Shown: positions 18,397 to 29,697, numbered from the stretch's first letter. The stretch is 64,000 nucleotides of DNA from Asanoa ferruginea (GCF_003387075.1 NZ_QUMQ01000001.1:6820001-6884000), one strand, 5' to 3'. Numbers and translations: made by a program. The notes: generated from the letters alone by a model not told the origin.

Positions 18397-19634
18397 CCAG
18401 CACCAAGCCCCCCGAGACGCGGGAGTCCGGCAGCGCACCCGCCGTCGCGCTACACACGGGCACCAGCGACCCGCGTACGCTGATCATGCGCAACCTGCGG
18501 CAGAGCGGCATCTACGTCGCGTTCGTCGTCATCGTCGGGCTGTTCGCGATCCTCACCGACGGCGTCTCGCTGAGCCCGGGCAACATCACCAACATCCTGC
18601 TGCAATATTCCTACATCCTGGTCCTGGCCATCGGCATGGTCATCCTGATCATCGGCGGCCACATCGATCTGTCGGTCGGCTCGGTGGTGGCGCTGACCGG
18701 GGCGGTCTCCGCGGTGCTGGTGATCCAGCAGGGGATGCCCTGGTGGGTCGGCGTGGTCGCGGCGATCGTCGTCGGTCTCGCGGTCGGCGCCTGGCACGGC
18801 TTCTGGGTCGCCTACATCGGCATGCCGGCGTTCATCGTGACGCTGGCCGGCATGCTGCTCTTCCGCGGCCTCACGCTCCAGGTGCTCGACAACATCTCGC
18901 TCTCGCCGTTCCCGGCCGGCTACCAGAAGGTCGCCAACGGCTTCCTCAACGGCCTGCTCGGCGGCCAGGGCTACGACGCGTTCACCTTGATCATCGGCGC
19001 GGTCGCGGTGGCCGGCATCGCGGTCAGCGGCTATCGCACCCGCACGGCCCGGGTCCGCTACGAGCAGTCGGTCGAGTCGTTCCCGCTGTTCGTGTTGCGG
19101 ATCCTGCTCATCGGCGCGGTCATCATGTATTTCGCCTGGCAGCTCGCGCACGCCCGGGGCCTGCCGATCGTGCTGATCATCCTGGCCGTCCTGGTGATCG
19201 CCTACGGCATGGTCACCCGCCGCACGGTCTTCGGGCGTCAGGTGTACGCCATCGGCGGCAACCTGTCGGCCGCCCAGCTCTCCGGTGTGAAGGTCAAGAC
19301 GGTCAACTTCTGGATGTTCGTCAACATGGGCTTCCTGGCCGGTGTCGCGGGCGTCATCTACTCGTCGCGGTCCAACGGCGCCCAACCGGCGGCCGGCAAC
19401 ATGTTCGAGCTCGACGCGATCGCCGCCGCCTTCATCGGCGGTGCGGCCGTGGCCGGCGGTGTGGGCACCGTGGTCGGCGCGATGGTCGGTGGTCTGATCA
19501 TGGCGGTGATGAGCAACGGCATGCAGCTCATGGGCGTCGACCAGTCGATCCAGTCGGTGGTCAAGGGCCTGGTGCTGCTGTTCGCCGTCGCGTTCGACAT
19601 CTACAACAAGCGCCGCGTCGGCGCCAAGGGCTGA
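18393..19634 (+). CDS. gguB: Sugar ABC transporter permease (GguB/XylH type)
   Basis: 413 aa, ATG overlapping the ATPase stop. About ten membrane helices are visible after a polar N-terminal 35 residues. Family marks include [22 protein letters not shown] early on, [18 protein letters not shown] in the cytoplasmic loop and the terminal [26 protein letters not shown]. It forms the channel of the chvE-gguAB importer. Confidence 0.95.
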   Translation: MTSTKPPETRESGSAPAVALHTGTSDPRTLIMRNLRQSGIYVAFVVIVGLFAILTDGVSLSPGNITNILLQYSYILVLAIGMVILIIGGHIDLSVGSVVALTGAVSAVLVIQQGMPWWVGVVAAIVVGLAVGAWHGFWVAYIGMPAFIVTLAGMLLFRGLTLQVLDNISLSPFPAGYQKVANGFLNGLLGGQGYDAFTLIIGAVAVAGIAVSGYRTRTARVRYEQSVESFPLFVLRILLIGAVIMYFAWQLAHARGLPIVLIILAVLVIAYGMVTRRTVFGRQVYAIGGNLSAAQLSGVKVKTVNFWMFVNMGFLAGVAGVIYSSRSNGAQPAAGNMFELDAIAAAFIGGAAVAGGVGTVVGAMVGGLIMAVMSNGMQLMGVDQSIQSVVKGLVLLFAVAFDIYNKRRVGAKG

Positions 19635-19642
19635 TCCGACCG

Positions 19643-20701
19643 ATGGACACACCCACCGCGGACGCCGCGCCGACCCGGCCGCTGGCCATGTCGGACGTCG
19701 CCGCCCGTGCGGGCGTGTCGCACCAGACCGTGTCGCGGGTGATCAACCGCCACCCGAACGTGGCGGTGGCCACCCGCGCACGGGTCCTGGCGGCGATCAA
19801 AGAGCTCGGCTACCGCCCCAACGGGGCGGCCCGCGCCCTCGCCACCGGGTCGACCCGGACCATCGGCCTGGCCACCGCCAACATCAGCCAGTACGGTCCG
19901 GCGCAGACCATGGTCGGCCTCGAGCACGCCGCCCGCGAGGCCGGCTATTTCCTCACCGTGTCGGTGCTCGACGACACGAGCGCGCGCACCCTGACCGAGG
20001 CGATCGACCGGCTGGCGACCCAGTCGCTCGATGCGATCATCGCGCTGGGCACCCACGACGAGGCCGTCCGTGCCTTGCGGAAGGTGCACACCGCGGTGCC
20101 GCTGGTCGCGGTGCTGGCCGGCGCCGAAGGGCACGATCCGGCGGTATGGGTCGACCAGGAGGCCGGCGCCGCGCTGGCCACCCGGCACCTGCTCGACCTC
20201 GGCCACCGCACCGTCCATCATGTGGCCGGGCCGGACGGCTTCGTCGAGGCGGCGGCCCGGGCCCGGAGCTGGCGGGCCGAGCTCGAGGCGGCCGGCGCGC
20301 CGCCTCCGTCGGTGCTGCGGGGTGACTGGGGACCGGCCTCCGGGCACGCCGCCGGCCGCGAGCTGGTGGCCCGCCGGCGCGGCGGAGAGCCGATGACGGC
20401 GGTCTTCGTCGCCAACGACCAGATGGCCTTCGGGCTGCTCAACGCGTTCCACGAGGCCGGGCTGCGGGTGCCGGACGACGTCAGCGTCGTGGGCTTCGAC
20501 AACGTCCCGGAAGCGCCCTACTCGATCCCGCCGCTGACCACGGTCCGGCAGGACTTCGCCGAGCTGGGGCGGCGCGGCGTGCAGCTCGTGCTAGGGCTGC
20601 TGGGCGGTGAACAAGCGCGGCCGCTACCGGTCGCGCCGCAGTTGTTGGTGCGGGCGACGACCGCACCGCCGGCTCGCGGCCGGGGCCGCGGGGAAGGTTG
20701 A
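19643..20701 (+). CDS. LacI-family transcriptional regulator of the arabinose operon
   Basis: 352 aa. The N-terminal helix-turn-helix is MSDVAARAGVSHQTVSRVINRHPNV with the LacI hinge helix after it (RPNGAARALATGST). The ligand-binding domain has TIGLATANIS, a conserved GHRTVHHVAGP and FVANDQMAFGLLNAFHEAGLRVPDDVSVVGFDNVPEAPYSIPPLTTV. It lies inside the operon between transporter and catabolic genes and probably represses the operon until arabinose or a derivative binds. The likely operators are 15553-15566 and 15360-15373. Confidence 0.93.
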   Translation: MDTPTADAAPTRPLAMSDVAARAGVSHQTVSRVINRHPNVAVATRARVLAAIKELGYRPNGAARALATGSTRTIGLATANISQYGPAQTMVGLEHAAREAGYFLTVSVLDDTSARTLTEAIDRLATQSLDAIIALGTHDEAVRALRKVHTAVPLVAVLAGAEGHDPAVWVDQEAGAALATRHLLDLGHRTVHHVAGPDGFVEAAARARSWRAELEAAGAPPPSVLRGDWGPASGHAAGRELVARRRGGEPMTAVFVANDQMAFGLLNAFHEAGLRVPDDVSVVGFDNVPEAPYSIPPLTTVRQDFAELGRRGVQLVLGLLGGEQARPLPVAPQLLVRATTAPPARGRGRGEG

Positions 20702-22377
20702 TGACAGGCATGGCAGACGCATACGTCGTGGGGGTGGATTTCGGCACCCTCTCCGGCCGGGCGGTGGTCGTCCGGGTCGCGGACGGCGCCGAGCTGGCCA
20801 GCGCGGTCCATCCCTACGAGCACGCCGTCATCGAGCAGCGGCTGCCGGCAACCGGCGCACCGTTGCCACCGGACTGGGCGTTGCAGCTGCCGGCCGACTG
20901 GGTGGCCGTGTTGCGCACCGCCGTCCCGGAGGCGGTCGCGGCCAGCGGGGTCGACCCCGCCGACGTGGTCGGCATCGGCACCGACTTCACTGCCTGCACC
21001 GTGCTGCCGACCACGGCCGACGGCACGCCGCTGTGCGAGCTGGCGGAGCTCCACGACCGGCCGCACGCCTACCCGAAGCTCTGGAAGCACCACTCCGCGC
21101 AGCCGCACGCCGACCGGATCAACGCGCTGGCCGCGGAGCGCGGCGAGGCGTGGCTGGCCCGCTACGGCGGGAAGATCTCCAGCGAGTGGGAGTTCGCCAA
21201 GGCGCTCCAGGTGCTGGAGGACGACCCCGAGGTCTACGCGACGATGGACCGCTGGGTCGAGGCGGCCGACTGGATCATCTGGCAGCTCTGCGGCCGCTAC
21301 GTGCGCAACGCCTGCACGGCCGGCTACAAGGGCATCTACCAGGACGGCGGCTACCCGTCGCCGGAGTATCTGGCAGCTCTCAACCCCGATTTCGCCGGCT
21401 TCGTGACCGACAAGCTGGAGCACGAGATCGGCCAGCTCGGCGCGCTCGCCGGCGGGCTGAGCGCGCAGGCCGCCGGGTGGACCGGGCTGCCCGAGGGCAT
21501 CGCCGTCGCGGTGGGCAATGTGGACGCGCACGTCACCGCGCCGGCCGCACAGGCAACGGAACCCGGCCAGATGTTGATGGTGATGGGCACCTCGACCTGC
21601 CACGTGATGAACAGCGACCAGCTCGGCGAGGTGCCCGGCATGTGCGGGGTCGTCGACGGCGGCATCGTGCCCGGGCTCTACGGCTACGAGGCCGGCCAGA
21701 GCGGCGTCGGCGACATCTTCGCCTGGCACGTCGACAACTTCGTGCCGGCGTCCTATGTGGAGGCAGCGGCGGCCCGGGGCATCGGGATCCACGAGCACCT
21801 CACCGAACTGGCGGCGGCCCAGGAGGTCGGGGCGCACGGCCTGGTCGCGCTCGACTGGCACGGCGGCAACCGGTCGGTGCTGGTCGACCACGAGCTGTCC
21901 GGCGTGCTGGTCGGCACCACGCTGGCCACCCGGGCCGAAGACGTCTACCGCGCGCTGCTGGAGGCGACCGCCTTCGGCACCCGCACCATCGTCGAGGCGT
22001 TCGAGACCAACGGCGTCGGGGTGACCGAGCTGGTCGTCGCCGGCGGGCTGCTGCGCAACACGTTCCTGATGCAGCTCTACTCCGACGTCTGCCGCCGACC
22101 GCTTTCGGTGATCGGGTCCGAGCAGGGCCCGGCCCTCGGCTCCGCGATCCATGCCGCGGTCGCCGCGGGCGCCTATCCCGACATCCACGCCGCGGCGCGG
22201 GCGATGGGCAAGGTGCACCGCGCGGTCTACGTGCCTGACGAGGAGCGCGCCGCGGTCTACGACGCCCTCTACGCCGAATACCAGCGGCTGCACGACTACT
22301 TCGGCCGGGGCGGCAACGACGTGCTGCACCGGCTCCGGGCCATCCGCCGCACGGCTTCGAAGGGGGAGGTCGCATGA
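20701..22377 (+). CDS. araB: L-ribulokinase
   Basis: 558 aa from the ATG at 20701, which overlaps the regulator's stop; the ATG at 20710 ([13 protein letters not shown]) has better spacing from GGAAGG and is an equally good start. FGGY kinase fold: [17 protein letters not shown] for phosphate binding, [15 protein letters not shown], the segment [12 protein letters not shown] and a late [20 protein letters not shown]. Length and these segments match AraB-type ribulokinases. It phosphorylates L-ribulose to L-ribulose 5-phosphate, the second step of bacterial arabinose use. Stop overlaps the araD start. Confidence 0.95.
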   Translation: MTGMADAYVVGVDFGTLSGRAVVVRVADGAELASAVHPYEHAVIEQRLPATGAPLPPDWALQLPADWVAVLRTAVPEAVAASGVDPADVVGIGTDFTACTVLPTTADGTPLCELAELHDRPHAYPKLWKHHSAQPHADRINALAAERGEAWLARYGGKISSEWEFAKALQVLEDDPEVYATMDRWVEAADWIIWQLCGRYVRNACTAGYKGIYQDGGYPSPEYLAALNPDFAGFVTDKLEHEIGQLGALAGGLSAQAAGWTGLPEGIAVAVGNVDAHVTAPAAQATEPGQMLMVMGTSTCHVMNSDQLGEVPGMCGVVDGGIVPGLYGYEAGQSGVGDIFAWHVDNFVPASYVEAAAARGIGIHEHLTELAAAQEVGAHGLVALDWHGGNRSVLVDHELSGVLVGTTLATRAEDVYRALLEATAFGTRTIVEAFETNGVGVTELVVAGGLLRNTFLMQLYSDVCRRPLSVIGSEQGPALGSAIHAAVAAGAYPDIHAAARAMGKVHRAVYVPDEERAAVYDALYAEYQRLHDYFGRGGNDVLHRLRAIRRTASKGEVA

Positions 22378-23063
22378 CCGCGCCATCCCAGGCCGCCCGG
22401 GCCGACCGCGGCCTGCACCGCGACCAGCGCGCACACGTGGCCGCGCTGCACACCGAACTGGTCCGCTACGCGCTGGTCACCTGGACCGCTGGCAACGTCT
22501 CCGAGCGGGTGCCCGGCGAAGACCTGTTCGTCATCAAGGGCAGCGGCGTCTCCTACGACGGGCTGGCCTGGGACGGCATCACCGTGTGCGACCTGCACGG
22601 CGACGTCGTCGACGGGGTGCGAGCACCGTCCAGCGACACCGCCGCGCACGCCTACGTCTACCGGCACCTGCCGGCGGTCAACGGCGTCGTGCACACGCAC
22701 AGCCCGTACGCGACCGCCTGGTCCGCCCGTGGCGAGGCGATCCCGTGCGTGCTCACCGCGATGGCCGACGAGTTCGGCGGCCCGATCCCGGTCGGCCCGT
22801 TCGCGCTGATCGGCGACGACTCGATCGGCCAGGGCATCGTCGAGACGCTGGCCGGCCAGCGCTCGCCGGCCGTGCTGATGCGCAACCACGGCGTCTTCAC
22901 CATCGGCGACAGCGCCCGGGCCGCGGTGAAGGCGGCCGTGATGTGCGAAGACGTGGCCCGCACCGTGCACCTGGCCCGGCAGCTCGGCGAGCCCATCCCG
23001 ATCGACCAGGCCGCGATCGACTCCCTCTACGAGCGGTACCAGAACGTCTACGGGCAGCGTTGA
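22374..23063 (+). CDS. araD: L-ribulose-5-phosphate 4-epimerase
   Basis: 229 aa, ATG overlapping the araB stop. Class II aldolase fold: [22 protein letters not shown], the zinc-binding [12 protein letters not shown] with its two His, and a third metal His in [10 protein letters not shown]. It converts L-ribulose 5-phosphate to D-xylulose 5-phosphate, feeding the pentose phosphate pathway. Length equals the E. coli enzyme within a few residues. Confidence 0.95.
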   Translation: MTAPSQAARADRGLHRDQRAHVAALHTELVRYALVTWTAGNVSERVPGEDLFVIKGSGVSYDGLAWDGITVCDLHGDVVDGVRAPSSDTAAHAYVYRHLPAVNGVVHTHSPYATAWSARGEAIPCVLTAMADEFGGPIPVGPFALIGDDSIGQGIVETLAGQRSPAVLMRNHGVFTIGDSARAAVKAAVMCEDVARTVHLARQLGEPIPIDQAAIDSLYERYQNVYGQR

Positions 23064-23074
23064 AAGGAAACATC

Positions 23075-24586
23075 GTGATCGACGACCCCTTTGCCGGCAA
23101 AGAAGTGTGGTTCCTGACCGGCAGCCAGGGCCTGTATGGCGAGGAAACCCTCCGTCAGGTCGCCGAGCAGTCGCAGCGGGTGGCGGCCGCTGTCGACGCG
23201 TCCGGCGAGGTGCCGGTCCGGGTGGTCTGGCAGCCGGTGCTGACCAGCTCCGACGCGATCCGCGAGCTGATCGGCCGGGCCAACGAGTCACCCGCGTGCG
23301 TCGGGGTGATCACCTGGATGCACACGTTCTCGCCGGCCAAGATGTGGATCGCCGGCCTCGACGCGCTGCGCCGTCCGCTGCTGCACCTGCACACCCAGGC
23401 CGACGCCGCCCTGCCGTGGGCGACCATCGACATGGACTTCATGAACCTCAACCAGGCCGCGCACGGCGACCGGGAGTTCGCCTTCGTGCTGACCCGGCTG
23501 AAGGTGCCCCGGACGACCGTCGCCGGGCACGTGAGCGACCCGGCGGTCGCCGCGCGGATCGGCTCGTGGACCCGGGCCGCCGCCGGCGTGGCCGAGGCCG
23601 GCGCGCTGCGCCTGGCCCGGTTCGGCGACAACATGCGCGACGTCGCGGTGACCGAGGGCGACAAGGTCGAGGCCCAGCTCCGGGTCGGCGTCTCGGTCAG
23701 CACCTGGGGTGTCAACGACCTGGTGTCGCTTGTGGACGATGTCGACGACGCGGCCGTCGACGCGCTGGTCGCCGAATACCTCGACCTCTACGACCTGGCC
23801 GCCGATTTGCGGCCGGGCGGCGCGAGGCACGGCAGCGTCCGCTACCAGGCGCGGGTCGAGGCGGGCCTGCGCGAGTTCCTGTCGAAGGGTTCGTTCGGCG
23901 CGTTCACCACCAACTTCGAGGATCTCGGCGGGCTGCGGCAGTTGCCCGGTCTGGCCGTGCAGCGGCTGATGGCCGCCGGCTACGGCTTCGGCGGCGAGGG
24001 TGACTGGAAGACGGCCGCCCTGCTGCGGGTGCTCAAGGTCGTCGGCGCCGGCCGGCCCGGTGGCACCTCGTTCATGGAGGACTACACCTACCACCTGGCG
24101 CCCGGCACCCCGAAGGTGCTCGGCGCGCACATGCTCGAGGTCTGCCCGTCGATCGCCGGCGACCGGCCCCGGGTCGAGGTGCACCCGCTGTCGATCGGCG
24201 GCCGCGACGACCCGGCCCGGCTGGTCTTCACGGCGGCGACCGGCCCCGGCGTGGTCGTCGGCTGGGCCGACCTCGGCGACCGGTTCCGCTGGGTGGCCAA
24301 CGAGATCGACCTGGTCGAGCCCGACGAGCCCCTGCCCAACCTGCCGGTCGCCCGCGCGGTCTGGGAGCCCCGTCCGGACTTCTCGACCGCGACCGAGGGC
24401 TGGCTCACCGCCGGCGGCCCGCACCACACGGTGCTGTCGACGGCGGTGACCGCCGACGAGATCGGCACGCTGGCCGACCACCTGGGCATCGAACTCGTCC
24501 AGATCGACGCCGAGACCACCCGCCGCGGGCTGGCCAAGGAGCTGCGCTGGAGCGCGGCCTACTACCGGCTCGCTCAGGGGATCTGA
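23075..24586 (+). CDS. araA: L-arabinose isomerase
   Basis: 503 aa, close to the 500 aa of E. coli AraA. The GTG at 23075 has AAAGGAAA just upstream and begins at the conserved [20 protein letters not shown]. Other family stretches are [41 protein letters not shown] and the late metal-site region with [15 protein letters not shown] and EVCPSIA. It interconverts L-arabinose and L-ribulose. It is the last gene of the operon, and its 3' end overlaps the convergent TPR gene by 13 bases. Confidence 0.96.
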   Translation: MIDDPFAGKEVWFLTGSQGLYGEETLRQVAEQSQRVAAAVDASGEVPVRVVWQPVLTSSDAIRELIGRANESPACVGVITWMHTFSPAKMWIAGLDALRRPLLHLHTQADAALPWATIDMDFMNLNQAAHGDREFAFVLTRLKVPRTTVAGHVSDPAVAARIGSWTRAAAGVAEAGALRLARFGDNMRDVAVTEGDKVEAQLRVGVSVSTWGVNDLVSLVDDVDDAAVDALVAEYLDLYDLAADLRPGGARHGSVRYQARVEAGLREFLSKGSFGAFTTNFEDLGGLRQLPGLAVQRLMAAGYGFGGEGDWKTAALLRVLKVVGAGRPGGTSFMEDYTYHLAPGTPKVLGAHMLEVCPSIAGDRPRVEVHPLSIGGRDDPARLVFTAATGPGVVVGWADLGDRFRWVANEIDLVEPDEPLPNLPVARAVWEPRPDFSTATEGWLTAGGPHHTVLSTAVTADEIGTLADHLGIELVQIDAETTRRGLAKELRWSAAYYRLAQGI

Positions 24587-27390
24587 GGTCCTTCGAGGGC
24601 ACGGCGACACAGGTCGGCGGTGACCAGCCGGGCGGCCAGCGCCCACCGGTCGAAGGTGAGCAGGTCGAGCAGCGTGTGCCGGTCGCCGGCCGGCGCCGGC
24701 GGCACGCACAGCAGCGGCACGTCGAGCCACTCCGGCTGGTAGGGCACGGCCGCCCGGGCGACCGCCGCCGGCAGCAACCCGGCGGCGGCGGCCGGGACGA
24801 AGACCACGTCGATGGGAATCGTTCCGGCCGCGACCGGGTCGCCGTGCACCTCCAGCCGGAAGCCGTCGGGTTCGAGTTCGTCTTCCGCGCGGATGGTCGC
24901 CGACGGCACCTCCCAGCTCGCGACGGCCCGCGCCTGCGGTAGGGCGGTCCGGAACAGCGGGTGGGTCGCGACCGGGTCATCGTGCTCGTCGAACCACGAA
25001 CTCGGGAGCATCAGGAAGATCGGCGGCGGCGCCGGTTCGGGCTCGGGCTCCTCTTGCGGAGAGTCGGTCGCCGGCGCCGGCGGGCGGAGCCAGGTCTCCA
25101 ACTGCTCGCGTTCGGCGGCCAGCGACTCGGGCAGTTCGGCCAGGTCGACCGTTCCGGCCCGGGCACCGTGCACCGCCGCGAGCAGGGCGAGCGTCTCCGC
25201 GCGTACGTCTGGTGCCAGGTCGTCGTTGTCGGCGCGGGCCCGGGCGTCACCGAGCGGGTCGGTCGGCCAGTCGCGTTCGACGCTGGCGTAGAACTCCTCG
25301 ATCTCGGTGAAGTCGGGCCGGGGCACCCCGTGCAGGTCGGCCACGGCATTGATCAGCGGCCGGGTGGTCGACCGCCAGTCGATGACCGCGGCGGCGCGCC
25401 GGGTCGCGGTCATGGCGGCCGTCAGGTCGGCCGTCCCGCGCGCGGTGTCGCCGCGGACGATCCGGGCGATGCCGATGACCTCCAGCGCGTCGTCGCGGTC
25501 GGCGCCCTCGGCCGACTCCGCGATCCCGGCGAACATGGCCTCGACCTTGTCGGTCTCGCCGAGCACGAGCCTGGCCATCGCACCGCCGAACAGCACGTCG
25601 CGCTCGTCGGGGCGGGCCGCGACGTCGCGGCTCAGGTCGGTCGCGATGCCGCGGGCGGTCGTGACGTCGCCGGCGATCAGCGCGGTCATCAGGTATTGCC
25701 ACCACGCCCAGGTCAGGCCGGGCTCGATGGTGAGTCCCCGGTAGACCTCGAGCGCCTCCTGCGGGCGGCCCAGCCGGAGTAGGCAGAAGCCCCGGACCGC
25801 GTTGGTGTAGACGTCGCCGTCGTCGTCGAGCCGGTCCAGCACCTCCTGGTAGGCACCCGTGTTGGAGAGCACCCGCAGCCGGCTCCAGCGGATCTCGGCG
25901 CTGTCGCCGAGTTCCTCCGCCACCGCCGAGGCCCACCGCGACACCTGGTTCATCTCCAGCACATCGGCGGTGCCGGCGAGGTGGGCCCAACGGTCGCCGT
26001 CGTCGAACGCGTAGGCCACCGCCCGCAGCGAGGCGCGCAGCGCCAGCCAGTGCTGTGCGGTCCGGTCACTGATCATCAGCCGGGCCAGTTGCAGGCGGGC
26101 CAGCGCCTCGGACACGAAGCACCAGTCGAACGGCGGGAGATCGCCGTCGAAGGCCGCCCGGGCGTGCTCGAGCCAGCCGATGCTCTCCCGCAACTCGTGC
26201 TCGACGCCGGCGGTCTTGTCCTGCGCGAGCGTGATCACGCAGTCGGCCCGGCGCATCTCGAGTTCGCCGATCTCCCGCGGCGGCCCGTCCGGACCGAGAA
26301 CCTCCAGAGCCCGGGCGTACGCGGCGGCGGCGCGCTCCAACTCGGCGGCCTCGACCCAGCAGATGCCGGCTTCGGTCAGTGTCGTGGCCGGGAAGTCTTC
26401 CAGACCCGCGCGGATCTGGAGGATCTCGGCGCGCAACGGGCTGTCGCCGATCGGAGCCTGTAGCTCGGCCCGGTGAACGGCCAGCGCGGCGACGTCGCGG
26501 TCACCCTCGCGCAGCGCCCGCTCGGCGACGGCCCACCACAGCTCCGGCACGGGCTCGACGAGCCGGTCCAGATCGGACTCGATGTCGTCGAGCGACGCCA
26601 GGCCTTCTATCGCCAGCCGGGCACCGCTGATCCGCTCCTCGAGGCTGGCGTCGGCACGCGCCCGGGCCGCCGCCTCCGCGGCGATGTCCAGGCCGGACCC
26701 CTCGGGCTCCCAGTCGGTCCCGGCATCGCTGTGCCGCCCCAGCATCGCCCGCAGGACGTCGGCCCCGGGCAGGCCGTCGAGCAGCGCCTCGGCGACCGGG
26801 GCCGGCTCGCTGACCACCGCCAGCCGGACCTGAAGCGCCGCCACGGCCGCCCGGGTCTGCCGGTCGGGAACCTGTTTGCCGGCGACCCGGACCCCGGCCC
26901 GGCCCAGGGCCAGGAAGCTCGCGGCCGGCGAGAGCACCTGCCAGCGCAGGCCCCGCGCCGCTGCGCCGACCAGGTCGGTGAGCGCGGCGGCGCCGTCGGG
27001 CAGTGGCACCTCGCGCAGCAGGCGGTCGACGGCGTCGGCGCGGCCCTGCGCGAGGGCGGTCCACGCGTGGTCGAGCCAGGGACCGACCCCGCGCAGCCCG
27101 TTGGCGGCCAGGTCGTCGACGAGCGCCGCGCGGGTCTCGGGCCAGCCGCTGTCGGTGAACGGCCACACCCGCAGCAACTGCTCGATCCGGGGCAGCACCG
27201 ACGCCAGCCGGGCGCGGGCCTCGTCGACAACGACGAGCCGTTCCTTGACCGCGCGCTTCGTGCCCTTGAGCTGCTCGTGCGTGGTCAGCTCGCGGGCCGC
27301 GCGGACCAGCGGGTCGGTGCCGAGGTCCACATCGAACTCGGCGCGCAGGCTCGCGTGCAGCGCCGCGAGCGCGTCAACCAATGAAGCCAT
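24574..27390 (-). CDS. Large TPR-type helical-repeat protein of the Trypco1/trypsin-CHAT operon
   Basis: 938 aa, ATG start inside the end of the protease-CHAT gene (17-base overlap). The protein is almost all helical, with degenerate TPR-like pairs throughout (for example [26 protein letters not shown] and [22 protein letters not shown]). Near residue 770 an acidic Pro-rich linker ([11 protein letters not shown]) precedes a mixed alpha/beta C-terminal domain of about 150 residues ([15 protein letters not shown] onward) that I do not recognise. There is no secretion signal or ATPase motif. It may be the scaffold or sensor of the module. Confidence 0.85.
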   Translation of the reverse strand: MASLVDALAALHASLRAEFDVDLGTDPLVRAARELTTHEQLKGTKRAVKERLVVVDEARARLASVLPRIEQLLRVWPFTDSGWPETRAALVDDLAANGLRGVGPWLDHAWTALAQGRADAVDRLLREVPLPDGAAALTDLVGAAARGLRWQVLSPAASFLALGRAGVRVAGKQVPDRQTRAAVAALQVRLAVVSEPAPVAEALLDGLPGADVLRAMLGRHSDAGTDWEPEGSGLDIAAEAAARARADASLEERISGARLAIEGLASLDDIESDLDRLVEPVPELWWAVAERALREGDRDVAALAVHRAELQAPIGDSPLRAEILQIRAGLEDFPATTLTEAGICWVEAAELERAAAAYARALEVLGPDGPPREIGELEMRRADCVITLAQDKTAGVEHELRESIGWLEHARAAFDGDLPPFDWCFVSEALARLQLARLMISDRTAQHWLALRASLRAVAYAFDDGDRWAHLAGTADVLEMNQVSRWASAVAEELGDSAEIRWSRLRVLSNTGAYQEVLDRLDDDGDVYTNAVRGFCLLRLGRPQEALEVYRGLTIEPGLTWAWWQYLMTALIAGDVTTARGIATDLSRDVAARPDERDVLFGGAMARLVLGETDKVEAMFAGIAESAEGADRDDALEVIGIARIVRGDTARGTADLTAAMTATRRAAAVIDWRSTTRPLINAVADLHGVPRPDFTEIEEFYASVERDWPTDPLGDARARADNDDLAPDVRAETLALLAAVHGARAGTVDLAELPESLAAEREQLETWLRPPAPATDSPQEEPEPEPAPPPIFLMLPSSWFDEHDDPVATHPLFRTALPQARAVASWEVPSATIRAEDELEPDGFRLEVHGDPVAAGTIPIDVVFVPAAAAGLLPAAVARAAVPYQPEWLDVPLLCVPPAPAGDRHTLLDLLTFDRWALAARLVTADLCRRALEGPQIP

Positions 27391-29260
27391 GACCGGCCTG
27401 CCTTGCTGAGTGGTGGGTCGCGCCGGGGCGCCTGACCGCCTGCTGCGGGCCCTGCTCCAGGAACTGACGGTCGGCGATCGGCGGCCGCAGCCGGACGCCG
27501 GTGCGGCCGGCGGTCAGCAGGGTGAACCAGCCGAAGCCGGCCGCGTCGTCGACCGGGCTGTCCTTGCTGACGAGGCGGCGGCCGCGCTGCACCGCGCTCT
27601 CCACGGTGCTCCGGTCGCGGCCCAGCGCTTCGTAGAAGCCCGAGTCGAACCGCCAGTATTGCCGCGGGTGCACCGGGTAGCTGGTCGCGACGACGGCCTG
27701 CACGCCCTTGGGCAGCCGGCTGCACAGGTTGCGCGGCGAGATCGGCCGCAGCTCCTGGAGCTCGGGCGCCATCCCGAACTCGAGCACCACGAGCCGGATG
27801 CCGTGCTCGCCGGCCGCGGTGAGCACCTCCTCGACGTCGACCCACTGCGGGTCGCCCTCCTCGACGAAGGTGAGCTGGGCGACGCCGTCTTCGACCCGGC
27901 CGAAACCGACGTAGTGCAGAGCGGCGTACGCCTGCTCGCCCATCCGTTCCTCGACCCAGGAATAGCGCGGGTTCATCGCGACGCCGGGGAAGTCGATGCC
28001 GTTGAGGCGCAGGCAGTCTTCCAGGTTGGTGCGCAGCACCCCGTCTTTCGGCCAGAGGATCTGGCGCCGGGTGCGGTAGATCGTCGGGTAGGAGTCGGCC
28101 CACTCCGACGGCTGGGCGATCACCGGCAGCACCCGCTCGGTGCTGTGCCCGGCGGCGACGCGGTCGTCGCCGCCCTCGTGCGGCAGCGCGCGGGTGAGTT
28201 GGAACCGGTCGTTGGTCGACAGGTAGCCCTGGTTGACCCCGGGCACCGCGGCCAGCTCCCACGGGATGTCGGCCAGCTCGCTGCCGTCTTCGACGTGCAG
28301 GCGGATCAGCGTGCTGTCGGCGAGGGCCAGCCGCTGTAGCTCCTCGCCGACCCGGCCCGGGAACAGCGCGCTGGCCAGCAGCCGGCCGAGCAGCGCGACC
28401 TCGGCCTTGTCGCGGACCCGGCGGCGCTGGGCCCAGCGGAACAGCGCCTCGGCGACCTCCTCGCCGAGCTTGTTGCCGGTGATGTCGTCGTCGGGCGACT
28501 GGCCCTCGCGTTCCAGCCCGATCCGCCAGCGCCGCAGGTCGCCGGCGACGTAGAGGTTGACCGTCGAGGCCATCTCCCAGGTGAACCCGAGCGCCTCCCA
28601 TTTCTGCTGCTTGAGCTGGCCGCGCCAGGCCAGCGCCTCGACCGGCGGCTGCTCGCGGTAGGGGAGCAGCACGGGGAACGACGCGAACGCCTGCGCGACG
28701 GGTATCCCGGCCCCGCCGACGTCGCTGCCGGTGTCGTGGGAGAGCCGGGTGATCGCGACGACCGCGCCGGTGTCGAGGTTCATCACCGGGCCGCCGCTGA
28801 GCCCGCCGCTGATCAGGATGTTGCGCAGCTCCAGCAACTGGAGCCGGCCCGGACCCTCTTCCCGCGGGTGGCCGGCCGCGTCGGGAGTCTCCAGCGCCGG
28901 CGCGTAGCCGGACAGCGACCGGTAGCCGGCGACGCAGTAGCGGGCGTTGTGCAGGGCGCTGCCGAGCACGACCGCGGTGTGCGACCCGGCCGCCCGGGGC
29001 GAGTCGACCGTGAGCAGCGCCAGGTCGTGGGCCTCGTCACGGGCGATGTCGACGACGGCCAGCGGCTCCTGGTCGCCGGCACCGCCGTCCCACGGTCGCA
29101 CCGCGAACGACCCGCCGCGCACGACGTGCTCGCAGGTCAGCAGCCGGCGGTCGTCGACGAAGAAGGCGGTGCCGCGGGGTGCGCCGTCGACGAGCACCAG
29201 CGCGGTGCTCCGCTTGAGCAGGTCGCGGAGCGACTCGAGCGGGATGACCGGCGAGCTCAT
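27374..29260 (-). CDS. Trypsin-like serine protease fused to a CHAT-type caspase-like domain
   Basis: 628 aa from the ATG at 29260. Residues 1-200 form a trypsin-like domain with a full triad: His45 in LLTCEHVV, Asp79 in AHDLALL and Ser155 in GGLSGGPV. No signal peptide is seen, so it is cytoplasmic. The region from about 330 to 610 has the CHAT outline (ADIPWELAAVP, LHYVGFGRVEDG, IRLVVLEFGMA, VQAVVATSYPV, FYEALGRDRSTVESAVQRGR). At the positions of the CHAT His-Gly and the Cys after the LVVL strand it has Phe-Gly and Phe-Gly-Met, so the CHAT half may be inactive. It is coupled to the Trypco1 gene before it (ATGA) and the TPR gene after it. Confidence 0.9.
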   Translation of the reverse strand: MSSPVIPLESLRDLLKRSTALVLVDGAPRGTAFFVDDRRLLTCEHVVRGGSFAVRPWDGGAGDQEPLAVVDIARDEAHDLALLTVDSPRAAGSHTAVVLGSALHNARYCVAGYRSLSGYAPALETPDAAGHPREEGPGRLQLLELRNILISGGLSGGPVMNLDTGAVVAITRLSHDTGSDVGGAGIPVAQAFASFPVLLPYREQPPVEALAWRGQLKQQKWEALGFTWEMASTVNLYVAGDLRRWRIGLEREGQSPDDDITGNKLGEEVAEALFRWAQRRRVRDKAEVALLGRLLASALFPGRVGEELQRLALADSTLIRLHVEDGSELADIPWELAAVPGVNQGYLSTNDRFQLTRALPHEGGDDRVAAGHSTERVLPVIAQPSEWADSYPTIYRTRRQILWPKDGVLRTNLEDCLRLNGIDFPGVAMNPRYSWVEERMGEQAYAALHYVGFGRVEDGVAQLTFVEEGDPQWVDVEEVLTAAGEHGIRLVVLEFGMAPELQELRPISPRNLCSRLPKGVQAVVATSYPVHPRQYWRFDSGFYEALGRDRSTVESAVQRGRRLVSKDSPVDDAAGFGWFTLLTAGRTGVRLRPPIADRQFLEQGPQQAVRRPGATHHSARQAGHGFIG

Positions 29261-29574
29261 GGCGTCTCCGGGTCGCGCCGCCACTCCAGCGTCACGTTGA
29301 TGCTGGCCTCGCCCTTGCCCTTGCCGAACAGCGCGATCAACTGGCCCGCCTCGATGGCCAGCCCGCAGCCGATCTCGACGGTCACCGCGTCGGGGCCGAC
29401 CTGCTTGAGCGCGTCGAGCAACTCCCGGCCGACCTGCTGGATCGGCCGGGTGACCGAGGCCAGCCGGGCGATGATCGCCTCGTCGGAGACGAGGGTGGGC
29501 CCGACCTGCTCGGCCCGCACCGCGAGGGCGACGTTGTCGGCGTCTTCCAGACGCACGGCGACCACTCGTTCCAT
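29257..29574 (-). CDS. Trypco1 (trypsin-co-occurring domain 1, CU044_2847 family) protein
   Basis: 105 aa from the ATG at 29574, with AGGAGG five bases upstream; a GTG one codon earlier is also possible. It has the conserved shape of the family: a first strand VVAVRLEDADN, a central helix region ending RELLDALKQVGPDAVTVEIGCGLAIEAGQLIALFGKGKGEASINVTLEW. Family members occur beside trypsin-like or CHAT proteases in bacterial conflict systems. It is the first gene of the three-gene operon, and its stop overlaps the protease start. It may deliver a target or trigger to the protease; this is inferred. Confidence 0.85.
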   Translation of the reverse strand: MERVVAVRLEDADNVALAVRAEQVGPTLVSDEAIIARLASVTRPIQQVGRELLDALKQVGPDAVTVEIGCGLAIEAGQLIALFGKGKGEASINVTLEWRRDPETP

Positions 29575-29659
29575 CACAACCTCCTGCTGGCGCGCGGGCT
29601 GTCGTCATTGTGAGGGCGATCACGCCGTCCTGATACGCCCGAGTCGGGACCTTGACGGC

Positions 29660-29690
29660 TTGCCTTGACGTCGGTGGCAAGGTCTAGCGT
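29660..29690 (+). promoter_or_regulatory. MerR-type promoter with 19-bp spacer and dyad
   Basis: TTGCCT (29660-29665) and TAGCGT (29685-29690) are separated by 19 bp, the long spacer that MerR-family activators need. The dyad CCTTG (29663-29667) ... CAAGG (29678-29682) lies between them, as expected for the operator. The -10 ends seven bases before the ATG at 29698, so the transcript may be leaderless. The boxes were identified by eye. Confidence 0.55.
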
Positions 29691-29697
29691 CGGTGGC

